From positions 19,319,932 to 19,383,931 of the forward strand of contig NC_081412.1 of the NCBI RefSeq assembly GCF_030272615.1: a stretch of 64,000 bases of DNA, written 5' to 3'. Positions 21,661 to 33,482 of the stretch are shown piece by piece. The translations under genes were made by a program, and so were the position numbers. This DNA is from Cryptomeria japonica. Lineage: Eukaryota; Streptophyta; Pinopsida; Cupressales; Cupressaceae. Positions within the stretch are counted from its first letter, which is position 1, and the number at the start of each line of letters is the position of its first letter. The notes beneath the pieces were generated by a model, which made no database searches, was not told where the DNA came from, and saw only the letters and a list, made by a program, of their open reading frames with translations.

Positions 21661-23060
21661 ATAGTATGGCAAAGCCCACACACACTCACTTTTCACTCTC
21701 ACAAGCCCAAGCCTATGAAGGCCTCAATTTACACCAAAACCCACAATTTGGATTTTACCCCTCACAAGGGTTGACAAACATCACTACTATGTCCTTAGGG
21801 TCTCATAAGTTAATCCACAATCTTCTTGTCATATGGAGAACCATTTAGTCCTTTACTCCTATTTGCACCTACCCGACTAGTAGCCCTATTTTACTACTTT
21901 TCCTATCTTTGCTCCAAAAATTCCCAACAAGGCCTAAACCAAATTGTAGTTTCAAATACCCTTTTGGAAGTTCTTTAAGACTCCAAAGAACTAGAGCTCC
22001 AACTTTCTCCAGCACACCTAGACACCTACTTGGGTCACAGACCTAGTTGATCAAATTAGGCTTGGGTTACAAAGGAAGTGTATGGGAATGGGATCAAAAG
22101 GAATATTAAATGTGTCAAAGGGTGTTTACAATGTCTAAACACACCAACTCAATCATCTTACTCATTCTACCAATGTTTGGTATCATGCATTCCATCAATT
22201 CTTGATTGTTCTAGTTTAAACCCCTATAAAGTTTTGGCTAGGGCTTGGTGGTAAAAATACCAATCCAACTCCTCTGATCTTGCCCCTTTGGAATCTCATA
22301 ATAAACTCTCATAACTTGAATCCTACCAAATTCCATAGAGAACCAATTGCTATATTGCCAGTTAGGGCATCATCTTTCCAACACCCTAAGAAAATTGAGG
22401 GTTTCTGGACTTGTAGAAGCAAATTGTCAATATCTCCCTCCAAACACCACTTCAATGGGTTAGACCAAGTTAATCTGAAAGGTAACTCAATTCTCTACTT
22501 CAAAAAACCAAATTTTTCATAAAATAATGCAATTTTCTATACGGACAGTACGAAAAAGCAACATAATTCAGGCAAAATCAGATTGTTTCATTCCATACTC
22601 TCCACCAAACTTCTCCAAAATGTTACACACCAACAAAAACCTTTTTCATCAGTTGTATAAGCATAAAATATGCTTCTCTCAATTACCACAACCAAATTTT
22701 AAATGGTTGTGATTGTTGGAGAGGATTTACATCTAACCGACAACTTTTCAAAAGTTGCTTTGACAACAATGACAACTTTGATGCAACTTTTGCATCTTTG
22801 GATTCCTAAGCACCTAAACCTTATCAAATTTATCCAAGGAAATCATTAACCTCTAAAACATCTAAAAACAACTTTCTAGGATCATAAACACAAAGTTTCA
22901 TGATTCAAGCCCACATGGCCTAATAGACCTTTAGGCTTATATGTGCACCTAAGAGGTTATTAACCACACAAAGGCATTTTATTACATCTAAGTGGATCCG
23001 TGAGATCCAACCCATTATGGTAACATAAGTAAACACAAAAAAAACATTAGACACCCCTAA
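21650..23060. other. Unidentified insertion in element A gag
   Basis: About 1.4 kb that does not continue the gag reading on either side, so it was probably inserted. No coding frame is convincing. The ends contain weakly similar inverted sequences (GGTAGGGCA near 21638, TGCCCTGTACC near 23090), but I find no clear target duplication. It could be a short non-autonomous DNA transposon or a fragment of another repeat. Confidence 0.4.
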
Positions 23061-24036
23061 TGACATGAAAACATCATGAAGAGAAGAGGTGCCCTGTACC
23101 ATGATAGCCTCTCCTTCCTTGCCGGTAGTCTTTTATTTCTCTACCTTCAAGCCGAGAGATTTTCTGAACTTTCTTGACTCATCTCCATCGGTCTCCTTGT
23201 GAGAACAATTAGCAGCAAAGTGTCCGACCTTCCCACAGTTAAAAAATTTAAGCGACAACTTTCCTTTATACTAGTTGAATCCTCTTTTGAGATTCTTGAC
23301 AAAGTTTGCTACTTTTGCATCAGAGTCTTCACTGGATTCTTCATGAGTAGCAACTTCTTTCCCATTTTTGGTGATGTTGAATTCTTCTTCTTTCCTTGAA
23401 GATGTGTCACCAACTGTTCTCATCTCATAGATTGTTAGTGATCTAAATAACTCATCCATTGTAAAGGGTTTTAGATCCTTGGCTTCTTCTATGGAAGAAA
23501 CCTTAGTGTCATAGTTGGGTGTGAGAGACCTAAGTACCTTCTTGACAAGAATCTCATCTGCAATCTCTTCACCAAGTCCTCTGATGGTGTTCATAATTTC
23601 ATCAAATCTGTGAAGATAGTCTGCAACCTTTTCATCATCTTTCATCTTGATGCTTTCAAGTTGGCCCCTTAGTGCTTGTATCTTGGGCTCTTTGACTTTT
23701 ACATCTCCTCCAAACAACCTCTACAAGTTATCTTGTCTCCTTTTCTAAAACATAGTGCATGACCTTGACAAACTCATTATCAAACAATCTGCTCAAAATA
23801 GCATGTTTTTCCTTTGCATTGTTCTCATATTCCTTTTTGGCATCCGGATCAGTGGGAGGAACACTAGGAACAACATAACCAATCTTGACAAACATCCACA
23901 CATCAAATCCAAAAGATGAAATATAGATCTCCATTCTTCTGCTCCAGAAGGCGTAATTAGAACCATCAAACATGGGGGCTTTTGAGGAAGTAGACTCATT
24001 TCTTTCCATTGTGTTCAAAGTCCAAAATCTACGCAA
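23060..24036 (-). pseudogene. Element A gag N-terminal half
   Basis: Minus-strand Copia gag. The segment 24036-23728 has F-D-G-S-N-Y-A-F-W-S-R-R-M, the usual gag opening. The segment 23717-23271 continues with the UBN2-type gag region (L-R-G-Q-L-E, D-E-K-V-A-D-Y-L-H-R-F, V-L-R-S-L-T-P-N-Y). A CCHC knuckle near 23215-23255 (N-C-G-K-V-G-H-F-A-A-N-C) follows. One frameshift or stop falls between the two pieces, at about 23720. The sequence then runs out of frame into the insertion at about 23060. Confidence 0.82.
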
Positions 24037-24060
24037 CGTTTAATGATCACCAAGAACTTG

Positions 24061-24074
24061 GCTCTGATACCAAT
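24061..24074 (-). other. Element A primer-binding site
   Basis: On the minus strand ATTGGTATCAGAGC follows the LTR end ...GTTCAACA. It is a perfect plant Copia initiator-Met-type site. Confidence 0.9.
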
Positions 24075-25653
24075 TGTTGAACACAAAACACCACTAAGAG
24101 GGGGTGAATAAGTGGTTCCTAAATCTTTTGACTTTCAAAGCAACTTCAGAATACCAGTTAACCACTTAAGCACTAAACAATCAAACAGGTAAAGCAAGAA
24201 GGAAAGACAAAGAGATCAATCACACAAATGCAACTCACAACACCAAATGTATGAGGAAAACCCAATGTGGGAAAAACCTCGGTGAGAAAAGATGTTGGAG
24301 ACTACTGCTCCAATCCAGCCTCATAGGTAAAATACTGAATTACAAAGTTTAGGGCACCAACCCAAAGAGCACCAACCCCTGCACCAAGCTCTAACTTGGC
24401 GATGTATATTGAAATACAATTTGAATATAGTTAATGCTTTCTATTGCAAATGAATTCTGCAACTCTTGATTAAATATTCTACTCTTGGTTGACAGTCTTT
24501 ACTCCTTCACTGAATCTCACACTACCGGTTGTGCGATTACACTCTAGTTCTTGGCCTCTGTTATCTCTCTCTCTCTCTCATAGTCTCTCAATACACTATG
24601 TCACACTTGGATGATGCCTTCTCTTTCACATCTTATCAGTTTAGCTTAACTATGAAACTACAGTTATATCAGTACTCAATCACTGCCAGTAGAAACCTCT
24701 CACGGGTATGCTTGCTCACTTACTCTGCAACTCTCTTAGAATACTTTCTAAGGCTTAAAATTCTTCTTTTTCACCCAATCTCTCTTTTCTCTTCCTCTTC
24801 TCTACAACATCAAAACTACTCTGTCTCGAGCTCTTCTCTTTATACTCTAGTTTCCCACCAAAAATCAATTCAAATTCAGACTGATTAGGGTTTCCTTTTC
24901 ATGACACAATCTGTATGATATCTTATCCAGTCTATCATGGGTTGATCTCCTATGCTCCAAGGATGCATCTATACATGTTTCCCATTACCTAATGTATACT
25001 TTCTAAGGATAGCAATTGCATACAAGATTTCCTACTTTGAAATTTGTCGACTCATAGAACACTATTGTTTCCTTTTCAAGATCTTCTTGTGATCAGATTT
25101 CCTTTGCATTTGTCTAGGTGCTAGCTACTCCCTTATTTTACTTTGTCATTCTTTCTTCCTTGAGCCACATCGGTCAATTACAATCCCGTGATTTGTAGCT
25201 GTTTCATTTATATTGACTGACAATTTCACCAACCGTATCAATGGAGGCTTCATCGACCACAACATATTTGCCACCTCAGGTCCACATGGCATCACCATGG
25301 TCAAACACTCTTCTCACTGACACATAGTTGGCTCAAACTTGAACATTCAACAAACTCATATCAGTACACACCTTTACCGGTAAGGCTGCCTTCTTCTGCT
25401 AACCGACAATGCACACTATACTGGTAATACATCTTCACCTCCAGTGGTTTGTGATAACTTTAACATTCTTCCTCTTCATCATAAATAGGTAGCCAACCTC
25501 CAGACTGGTTTATATCTCAACATGTTAACACACACACAACCTTCATCCTAGTTTATGCCTTACTGGTAAGCTTTCATTCTATTTGCTCACTCTTATATGA
25601 ATTGCCATCATGTCGGTTGACATCAATGACAACTTAATGCCAAAATGCCAATA
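24075..25653 (-). repeat. Element A 5' LTR
   Basis: About 1579 bp. On the minus strand it starts TATTGGCATTTTGGC (TG start altered to TA) and ends ...GTGTTCAACA. The G-run box is short here (CTAAGAGGGGGTGAAT, 24093-24110). It contains the GGGAAAAACCTC motif near 24270. It has no visible similarity to the LTR at 1727-2989 beyond the short shared boxes. Confidence 0.82.
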
Positions 25654-26844
25654 GGATGTAAACAAGATATGAGAACATATAAAAAGCAAGAGACGAGCAT
25701 AAATGCAAGTGCTCATTTAAATGAAAACTAATGACAAAGGCCCAATTAATGAAACTTTTAGGAGCACAAATAGTGAGAATGAAATGACACATCCAAAATT
25801 TAAAAAACTCAGTGGATACCCATGATGCAGTGCAATAGGCTATTATTTTCGTAACTTCATCTTTGAAATGCATTATTTTAACCTTAGTGGGTAGCTGAGA
25901 CTTACCTCCCTTTTCTGACTTTAGCCAATTCCTTGCTATACAATTCATGTAGAAGTCTCCATGCGCGCACAAATATTCCTCACAAGCTGAAATAGATATA
26001 TTTTTAGTAGCTTGTTTTTCAGGGAGGCACAAAGCACGAGAAACACTTTTAGGGTTAATTCATGTGATTTCTTTACCACCTTCCACCCAAATTTACTGAG
26101 TCTTAGGGTTGTATCTCTTGGAGAAAGCGACAACCAAATCTGTGCAAGGAATGACAAATGGAAAACTAGTTGCGGAGGCCAAACCACACTAAATAATTTT
26201 CTCTCGCAGTGGAGTTCTCTCTCCTACCTCTAGCTCTTGCAAAAAGGTTTCAAAAGTAAATAGCTCCATCATTGTGTCTCACACACCTGCCCACTGATTT
26301 TGTATTATACTCTACATGAGTACGAGCTAGATGATACAAAAAGAACACAGAAAAATGGAGGTTGGTTCAAAAATCATTCGCTATCCTATTCATGTACTTA
26401 ATTGATGTTGCATGCCTTAAATGCCACATTTACTTCACCTCTTTAAATGGTCCCTTAATTAGACTTGTTTCTTATGACAAGGCAAACAATGTTAAGTCCA
26501 TATAAAACCTGACACAAAGGTGGCACCCCAAAACCTAGGAAATATTTGACAAGTCACTCGGTTGGGGAAAATGCGAACTAATGAACCTAAGGTTGGTACT
26601 TGCGAGATTTTTACAACCCGTGATAGAGAGACCAAACACAAGATGAAAGGCATCGGGTGATTGGAAACTATAAGAACTTTCTAACCCCACGGCTAACTTA
26701 AGAAAGGGGTGTGACACATGACATAACTTTGGGAAATGACCACCTCTGTGACTAAGAGGGAAGTGATTTAAAAATTTAAAATAAAGGGGGGGAAGAGATA
26801 TAACATCTAATACAAGAAAAACACATATTACAAATAATGAACTA
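25654..26844 (-). pseudogene. Possible host-gene exon relic, unassigned
   Basis: No retrotransposon signature. On the minus strand, 26032-25916 reads as a compact, cysteine-containing stretch (A-C-E-E-Y-L-C-A-H-G-D-F-Y-M-N-C), immediately followed by a good splice donor (GGGAG/GTAAGT at 25916/25915). Upstream (26200-26033) several stops break the frame. This could be one exon of a decayed host gene, but I do not recognise the family. The rest of the interval, especially 26230-26844, shows nothing I can name. Confidence 0.3.
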
Positions 26845-27480
26845 AGCATTTGAAATGTGAAATTCAACACCTTATTGATTCTAATATTATAATAGTAGAT
26901 GGTGTGAAAGATGAAGGAAATAAATTTGTCGAACCTCCTAATCAAAATTTTCAAATCTTTAACAATATTTTTCCTTCTCATTTTACTATTGTTGTTGAGT
27001 ATAATGATAATGGATTTAGAACTATTGATGATATATATAAAAAACCTAACAATGTTGTTAACTTGATTGAGCAACCTAATACTAAGTGTGAACATTGCAT
27101 TATCTTTGAATCAAGAGATATCATAAATGTACCTAATGGTATATTACACATTATTGCACATATTAAAGGCAATATTTCTTGTGTAGTGCTCATTGATCCA
27201 GAATGTATGGTGAATTTATTAGGCAATAAAATCTCTACATACAACAATTTTATCAAGATACATATGTTAAATATAATGTTGTGATTAAGGTTCATGATGG
27301 TTTCATTTATCCTACTATAGTTCATCAACATTCTCATTGAAGTTGGTACTAAATGCTTAGATGTTACCTTTTCCATTATACCTACCTCTGACCAATTTCA
27401 TATGAAGTTGGGACATCCTTGGATCAATTACATGAAAGCTATTCCTTCTATCATCCATAGACATTAGGATAAAATAATAA
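26845..27480 (+). pseudogene. Fragment of a G1-type gag-protease
   Basis: An open frame 26850-27284 and its frame-shifted continuation align with residues about 600-780 of the G1 gag: I-Q-x-L-I-D, P-P-N-Q-N-x-Q-I-F, N-x-V-x-x-x-E-Q, and the protease motif L-I-D-P-E-C-M-V-N. The continuation to about 27470 includes L-G-H-P-W-I and M-K-A-I-P in one frame. No LTR, primer site or gag N-terminus is present, so this is a truncated relic. The non-canonical D-P-x-C protease site is shared with G1, which means it predates both copies. Confidence 0.8.
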
Positions 27481-30400
27481 AATAAATAATAAATATTAAT
27501 TTAATAAAAAGATAATTTTAGGTGTCTACAAGTGAAATATGTAGAAATGGAGCCATAAACTCTTCAATACAAATAATAGAATAACACACTCTGATGCAGG
27601 AGCATCCCTAGTTCTTGGCAATCTTGCATCAACCAAAAACATTTACATTCTAGTTTGTTTTCTATTCAGTTCGGTTTTGCAGTTTCAACATTTCATTCTG
27701 CATTTTGTCGCATTTGTTCACTGAACCTTGTGGAGCTAGATTTTGTTTATGGACATGTTCATCTACCTTATCCTAATTTTTTGGGATGTTTGGATCTTTT
27801 TAAAGAAATTTATTGCTCCAGAATATGAGATACTCTTCTAACACAAAGATCTAGAACCTTTTGGACCTATTTGCTAATGGGAAATCTTGTAGATCATTTA
27901 CGTGGCTTGTGGAGCCTAATTACATAGCCTCCAACGTTGCTTGGCTTGTGGCTGACCTTCCCTTAGGTCTACACCTCATTCTAAGTTTTTCAGAGGAATT
28001 CTTTTGGTGTGGGCTGACCTATTTTTTCTATAGGTTACACCTTCTTGTTTGGCAATTGTTTTCATCTTGGGTTGATGCAGATCATCCTAGACAAAGTTTA
28101 CTATAGTGGCGAATATTCACCAATGACGAATATTTCACGTCGGCGATCTGGAAAAATGGAAAATATATTATACGGACCAAGGGTAGCCACGTCACTAGGA
28201 ATTAATAAATATTTTTCAAATGCACAACCCAGTCGCCCATTGTTTTATGTAATTAATTGCATCTATGTGTATATTTTGCTAATAAAATCCATGTTTTCCA
28301 CATGATAAATTCATTTTTTTTGCCTACACTCTCTAAGATTGCCTTAATAGATGACCATAATTTGCCAATAGGCATATAAATATTTATTTGTCAGGAGGAC
28401 CCAATTCGCCTAGAATTTTGTGGATGCGTGTCTCCATTCACCCCAATTTTCACCAACTCTGTTATATTTGCCAATTAATTGGATGACCCATAATCATCTC
28501 GAAAATTACATAAGACATGTTATAATTAAGTGGAATTCGTCAAATATTTGTATACCATATAAAATTCCCATCGAATTCGCCAAATACGGATTGGTATAAA
28601 TACATTCAAAGATCAAATCTATCTCTACACAATTTGGTCAGTTCTGGTCTCACAATTCAAATCAATATTGTAGTTTTAAACTAGGAACAACCATTGCTGC
28701 TGATTGCATTGGTGATTGCTAGTGACCTAAAGGTAAGTGATCATATTTTTGAAGTGTTATAATATTATTCTAAATTCATCTCTATTTGTTTGTACTATTG
28801 AGTTCATTCTTATTCAGTAGGGACCCATCTGTGGTCACTCGGGAGACCTCAAACATCTAGATTGTAGGTCGTAGGACCAGTGAATCATATAGTCTTAGTC
28901 TATTATTACTTCTTCGACAAATTGATATTTTTTTGTAGCCTTTATTTCGTTACAGCCTAAAGACCTAAACCAAAGGAAAAATTTCAACTACCATCAACTC
29001 CGACAATTTATCTACCAAAGGTGAATTGAAGAAGAAAGAACCGAAGATCATCTATAAATAGCTCTTGATACTAGCAATTCCTTCACCAAATGTATTAATT
29101 CATTTGTCCTTTAAATTTTTGTTTCTTTCGTATCTCTCAGTAAATATTTCTCATAAATGTACGAGTGTGCGAAATTGGAAACAATTGTAAACCACTACCA
29201 ATTACCAGATTAGAAGTCGTGCGTGCTGAGTGGATTGTAGTTAGAGAATGTCAGTGAAAAGACATTGATAAATGTCAATACTCAATTAGGATAATATTTG
29301 ATATGTGTCTATTGTCTCCAATTCTATTCCAGGGACTTTCTGGAGAACTACGTTTTATTTAAAAATTTGAGCTGAAATAAAACTTCAGCCATTGATCTAC
29401 AATCATTGAATGGTTTTAAATCATTGATGGATTTTAGGTATGTGTGATGCGTCAATGAGGTCACACTTATCGATACATTGTGTAGAGTATGAACTCGACA
29501 TAATGTTGCAGTAATCAGATAACAATAATGGTTATTAATAGATAACAAAAATGGCAATGAATTTATGAAATCATCAAGAAAATATTTATTTTTCCATAAA
29601 TAACGAAACATTAGCCAATAAAATTAAATAATTTTCAAATGGTAGATAGAAATCGCTAATAAATTTAAATAATTTTTCCTTCAGAGTATAAGTTTTCGCC
29701 CAAACACATATTATTTTTTCTTTAAATGAAAAACATCTACCTCCTAGATTATATATTGTCCCACACAATAATGAATTATTCATCAGGATTTTATGAAATT
29801 TTCATACCCTAAAAAAAATCGCCAATACAAATCAATTTTATTTTCAAATTCGAAAAAAAATTCGCCATCAATATGAAACTCCCCCCAGAAATAATGTCTG
29901 ATTCACCAGGATTTTACACTTTTGCCTAAGGGGTGGTTTCTTAAAGTTATCCCTGATCATAGAGCTATGAATATCATATAAATCAATGTGAACAAGAATA
30001 GAGAAGAAATGGAGGGAGTTAATTAGAATATTAGGAGATCTGGAGTTGTCTTTGGGTCGCATTCTTGAATGAGCTTGAATACTATATATTGAACATGTTT
30101 TGTAATCAGGCCTGTGTGCCAAATCTGTAAGTGCACGTGTTGCTAGCCAATTTTTATTTTAATTCCTTGATATAATATAAGTTTTATTATGCATTGCCTC
30201 CATCATATTGTGTTGCTTTTATTGAGGTTCTCTTGCTGCACAATCTAGATTGTTCTCTTCGAGAACTCTCCTGTCATGGCTACATGACACTCCCTCAAGC
30301 ATACTTGAGGCCTTCACAACTAAGGTTTGGTTATTTTCAACATTCTCATCCATTCCAAAGAGTTAATAAGATATGTCAACATTATTTTCCATCTATTCTA

Positions 30401-31591
30401 GCCTAACTACATCCTACCTGTCAACTACTAATATAACCTATAGAAATATGCTAGATAATATATCTCCTACATAGACATAATACTATGAAGTTGCAAGTTG
30501 AACTTCACATTGCATTTTTGAACTTGCATAAGCTTATTGATTATTAATTAACTTGGTGTTTTAAATTTGAATAAACTTTGTTGAATTTTTATAAAGTGCA
30601 ATTAAACCATTCTTTTTTATCTTGAGCTTGATGCATACTATACAAAGTATCATTATGTTTTATTGTATTAAAAGTCAATAAAAGAATCAAACTATTAGTT
30701 TTTTATTCCACAAAAACGGTATGAAAACCACTTTCTTGGTCTCATGACCCAGGCAATTATAGTCCTTTTGGATCCAATTAGCTAAGATTATCATAATATT
30801 TATTTCTATCAACGATTTGATAACATTTTAAAAACTTGTTTCAAGTATTTTAAGAATTTATTAATATAATAGATTTTTGATGGGTTTACAAGAAATAAAC
30901 AACTTTGAATATGTTTAATTTAGTAACATTAATTATTATTCTCAATGATACCAAATAGTGTCACGTAGCAAGTATTAACTATAATAAATTGGATAATTTT
31001 ATAATTATCTTTTCAAATCTTGTATCCATCAATAACACTATAGTTTTTCATAGTAAATTATGCAATATGGTATAAAAATATATTATTCTTAGAAATTAAA
31101 AATGGTCCATAGACTTCTTTTTCTTGTGCTATGTGCATTTCTAGTTATATCATCACTTATTGAATGTATTTAAATAACTCATGTTCTCTTACTATAACCA
31201 CTTATTAATTGCTATGTGCTTTGCTAGTTATAGATACACATTGATTGCATTAAATAGGAGGTCACTTTTTAAAAATAAAGAGTAAATTATGTGTTTCCCA
31301 ATCCTATAACTACACTTAAGGTAAGAAAGAATAAGAATGTTCATGTAAAATGAGTATACTGAATATTCATATAAAAAGAGTTTAATTGATTAATAGATTT
31401 TAGCTAAAATATCAAAAGGAATTTTTTTTATTAATTATTTATTGTAAGTGATTTATATATTATTTTATTGAACTATCTTTTGCATAGGATAATCCTTAAG
31501 GTGTGTCTCTTTTCTTCCCGTGGTCATTGGTTCTTACTTCACAATAATATTAAAGACCTATCAAATCTCAAGCAGGGAAATGGTTAGAACT
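27481..31591. other. Long interval without recognised genes
   Basis: An AT-rich interval of about 4.1 kb. Short open frames are present but none shows a known motif or coding-like composition. A TATA-like TATAAATACATTC occurs at 28597-28610, downstream of several ATTCGCC words (28400-28590). ATTCGCC/TCGCCA words recur at 29815-29870, and a GATTC/ATTCATCAGGATTTTA-type repeat occurs at 29775 and 29902. These may be relics of old LTRs. The region 30400-31590 is plain AT-rich sequence. Confidence 0.5.
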
Positions 31592-31596
31592 AGTTG

Positions 31597-32035
31597 TTGA
31601 TGTAATTAATTATTCATGTTGGATATTATTACACCTTACTTAAGTTTACTTAGGATAATGCATTTCATATTAGTTTGGTTATGATACACTTGGGTGTTTG
31701 TGCCACATTGGGATAGTGCGTGTAGGAGAATTTCCACCTTTTGTGGTCTTATCTTGTTGTTACATTCCACATTTGGTGGGTAATCCACCTCATGTGGAAT
31801 ATTATATTGTTTCTCCTACCTACCCTTGTTTCTCATTGAGCCACATGTCATGTTTGTGTGCTCACATATCCATATAGTCTTGCCTATATAAGCAGGCTCA
31901 TATTCATTGTATGTAACTTTTGATGATCCAATTGATCGGTATTTTTATCTTGATAGAATACAGCTTATTCCTATCATCTATTTTGTCTCTCTAATATACT
32001 TTTCATCGAGCTCTTGATCTTGGAAAAATATCACA
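31597..32035 (+). repeat. Element D 5' LTR
   Basis: 439 bp, TGTTGATGTAATTAATTATTC...AAATATCACA. It has a TATA box (CTATATAAG, 31884-31892). It is far shorter than the other Copia LTRs here and lacks their C-run box. Confidence 0.92.
31884..31892 (+). promoter_or_regulatory. TATA box of element D LTR
   Basis: CTATATAAG, conserved in the 3' LTR as TATATAAG at 52534-52541. Confidence 0.55.
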
Positions 32036-32048
32036 TGGTATCATAGCC
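32036..32048 (+). other. Element D primer-binding site
   Basis: TGGTATCATAGCC immediately after the LTR, an initiator-Met-type site with one change. Confidence 0.8.
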
Positions 32049-33482
32049 TAAAGGGCTTCTTTGATTAGTCATTTTTGGAGGCTTCAATTTTTTGGATCTA
32101 GGGAGGTTATATTTTTAGGGGCTTCATATAGCAATTTGGACATCACGATTAAGTTTGGGAGGCCATTTCCATAATTTTTTAGTATAAACTTGGCCTATTT
32201 TGGAGAAAATCAATTTCGGGGGATTTTTTTTAGCAAATTTGGCTAGCGGTATAGATTATTACAAAAACAAATTATTTTTTTTATCTGCGAATTTTTTTTT
32301 CAATATTAATATAGTGTAATTCACAGATTTTTTCTGGCTACCTGCGTGTTCCTCTATCCACCTGTCTATGACCCGCGCATCTGGGCTCCCAGGTTCATCG
32401 TCGAGTCGTTGGCCGCTGCTTACACTCCTACCAGCCACTGCTTAAACCCCTTTGGTGACTCATGCTGACATTATTCGCTCTGACTCTGGTCTTTATCGCC
32501 GCCTATTCCACATACTCCGAATCCATCTACTTCGACACCCACTACTCCGACAACCTGTAATCGTCCACCTATACACTGCCACGCGGGCTCCATGACCCTG
32601 CAACGACACACTGCATCATTGGCATGTAGGCTGCCACGTTGGCAATACAAACTAATACATCAACAAAAAATATGTGCCATGTCATCCATATGGATGTCTA
32701 GTTGCCCACATAGTCAGCTTGTCTGTACGACCATGTCAGCGCCCAATGTATTGTCTGTATGGTATAGACAACCATGCAGGGGGAGGTGAAGTTTTTTTGA
32801 TGACCAGATGAACATCAAATTTAATGCTGTCATTTGCTGATGTCAGCACTTGATCAACAGTATTTTGAAATTTTTTCACCCCCCTCTCATTTGCATTTTT
32901 TGAATTTGCAATCCAACTTCAAATGGCCATAACTTTCTCATTTTTGCTCCTTTTTTGGTGCTAGTTTTTTTTTAAATGGGCTAGAATTTCATGCTCTTCA
33001 TAGTGGTGGAGGAATTTTCTTATTTTGATGGATGGAGTTTTCATAATTTTCAGATCTTCATGACTGTACCTATCTAATCCTAGATTTTACAACTTCAATG
33101 GCTTCGTTTGGGGTCATACAACCTCCTTTTCAAGTGTCATTTTTTTAAAGTGCATAATTTTTCATCTACTTTCATAATCTACCATTAGTTAGCAATGATT
33201 TTGAGTAGAAATTGTACTTTCAGTATCTAGTCATTTTTGAACTATTTGGTACTTGTATTTCTCTTGGATCTCAATTTAGATCACTTGTAGTATTTGTTGG
33301 AATCTCTTATATCTCATTTTGAGAAGTTGTAAAGTTGAAATTAGATGTCCACCTTGCCTTGTTTTGAAAGTGGCCCGTTGTATACGCACTAAGTATAAAG
33401 TGCCAAATCATTATTTGGGTTGGGGGGGGTATCTTGTGTGACTGTATCTCTCTCTATCTTGTGTTTTTTTCATTTTGGTGCT
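32049..33482 (+). other. Element D leader
   Basis: A noncoding leader of about 1.4 kb. The middle (32340-32790) is clearly more GC-rich than its surroundings and has CCAC/CTCC-rich tracts, and the flanks are T-rich. No frame is convincing. A leader this long before gag is unusual for a small Copia element. Confidence 0.5.

Larger units (their letters stand above)
1727..25653 (-). mobile_element. Copia element A, host of nested H and G1
   Basis: A minus-strand Copia element. It runs: 5' LTR 24075-25653, primer site 24061-24074, gag 24036 to about 20640, protease about 20300-20360, integrase split at 19808/5481, RT 3830-4246, RNase H to 3077, purine tracts 2990-3060, 3' LTR 1727-2989. The integrase frame is continuous across the nested element H, whose ends carry a 5-bp duplication with one mismatch (GTATG 5477-5481, ATATG 19808-19812), so both halves are one element. 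The gag has a long coiled-coil segment, a Sirevirus-like trait. The two terminal LTRs belong to different families, and I see no shared target duplication (left TAACA, right GGATG). Coding parts are heavily interrupted. Confidence 0.75.

Noticed and set aside
23199-23399. A + strand frame in the element A gag
   Set aside because: It is antisense to gag, and the gag reading with its CCHC knuckle is much better supported.
24529-24888. A 119-codon frame in A's 5' LTR
   Set aside because: It arises from CT-repeats and Ser/Leu-rich low complexity inside an LTR.
28560-29900. An integrated pararetrovirus, suggested by a TATA-like site and leader-like sequence
   Set aside because: No coat, movement protein or RT coding was found nearby, so there is no support beyond a TATA-like word.
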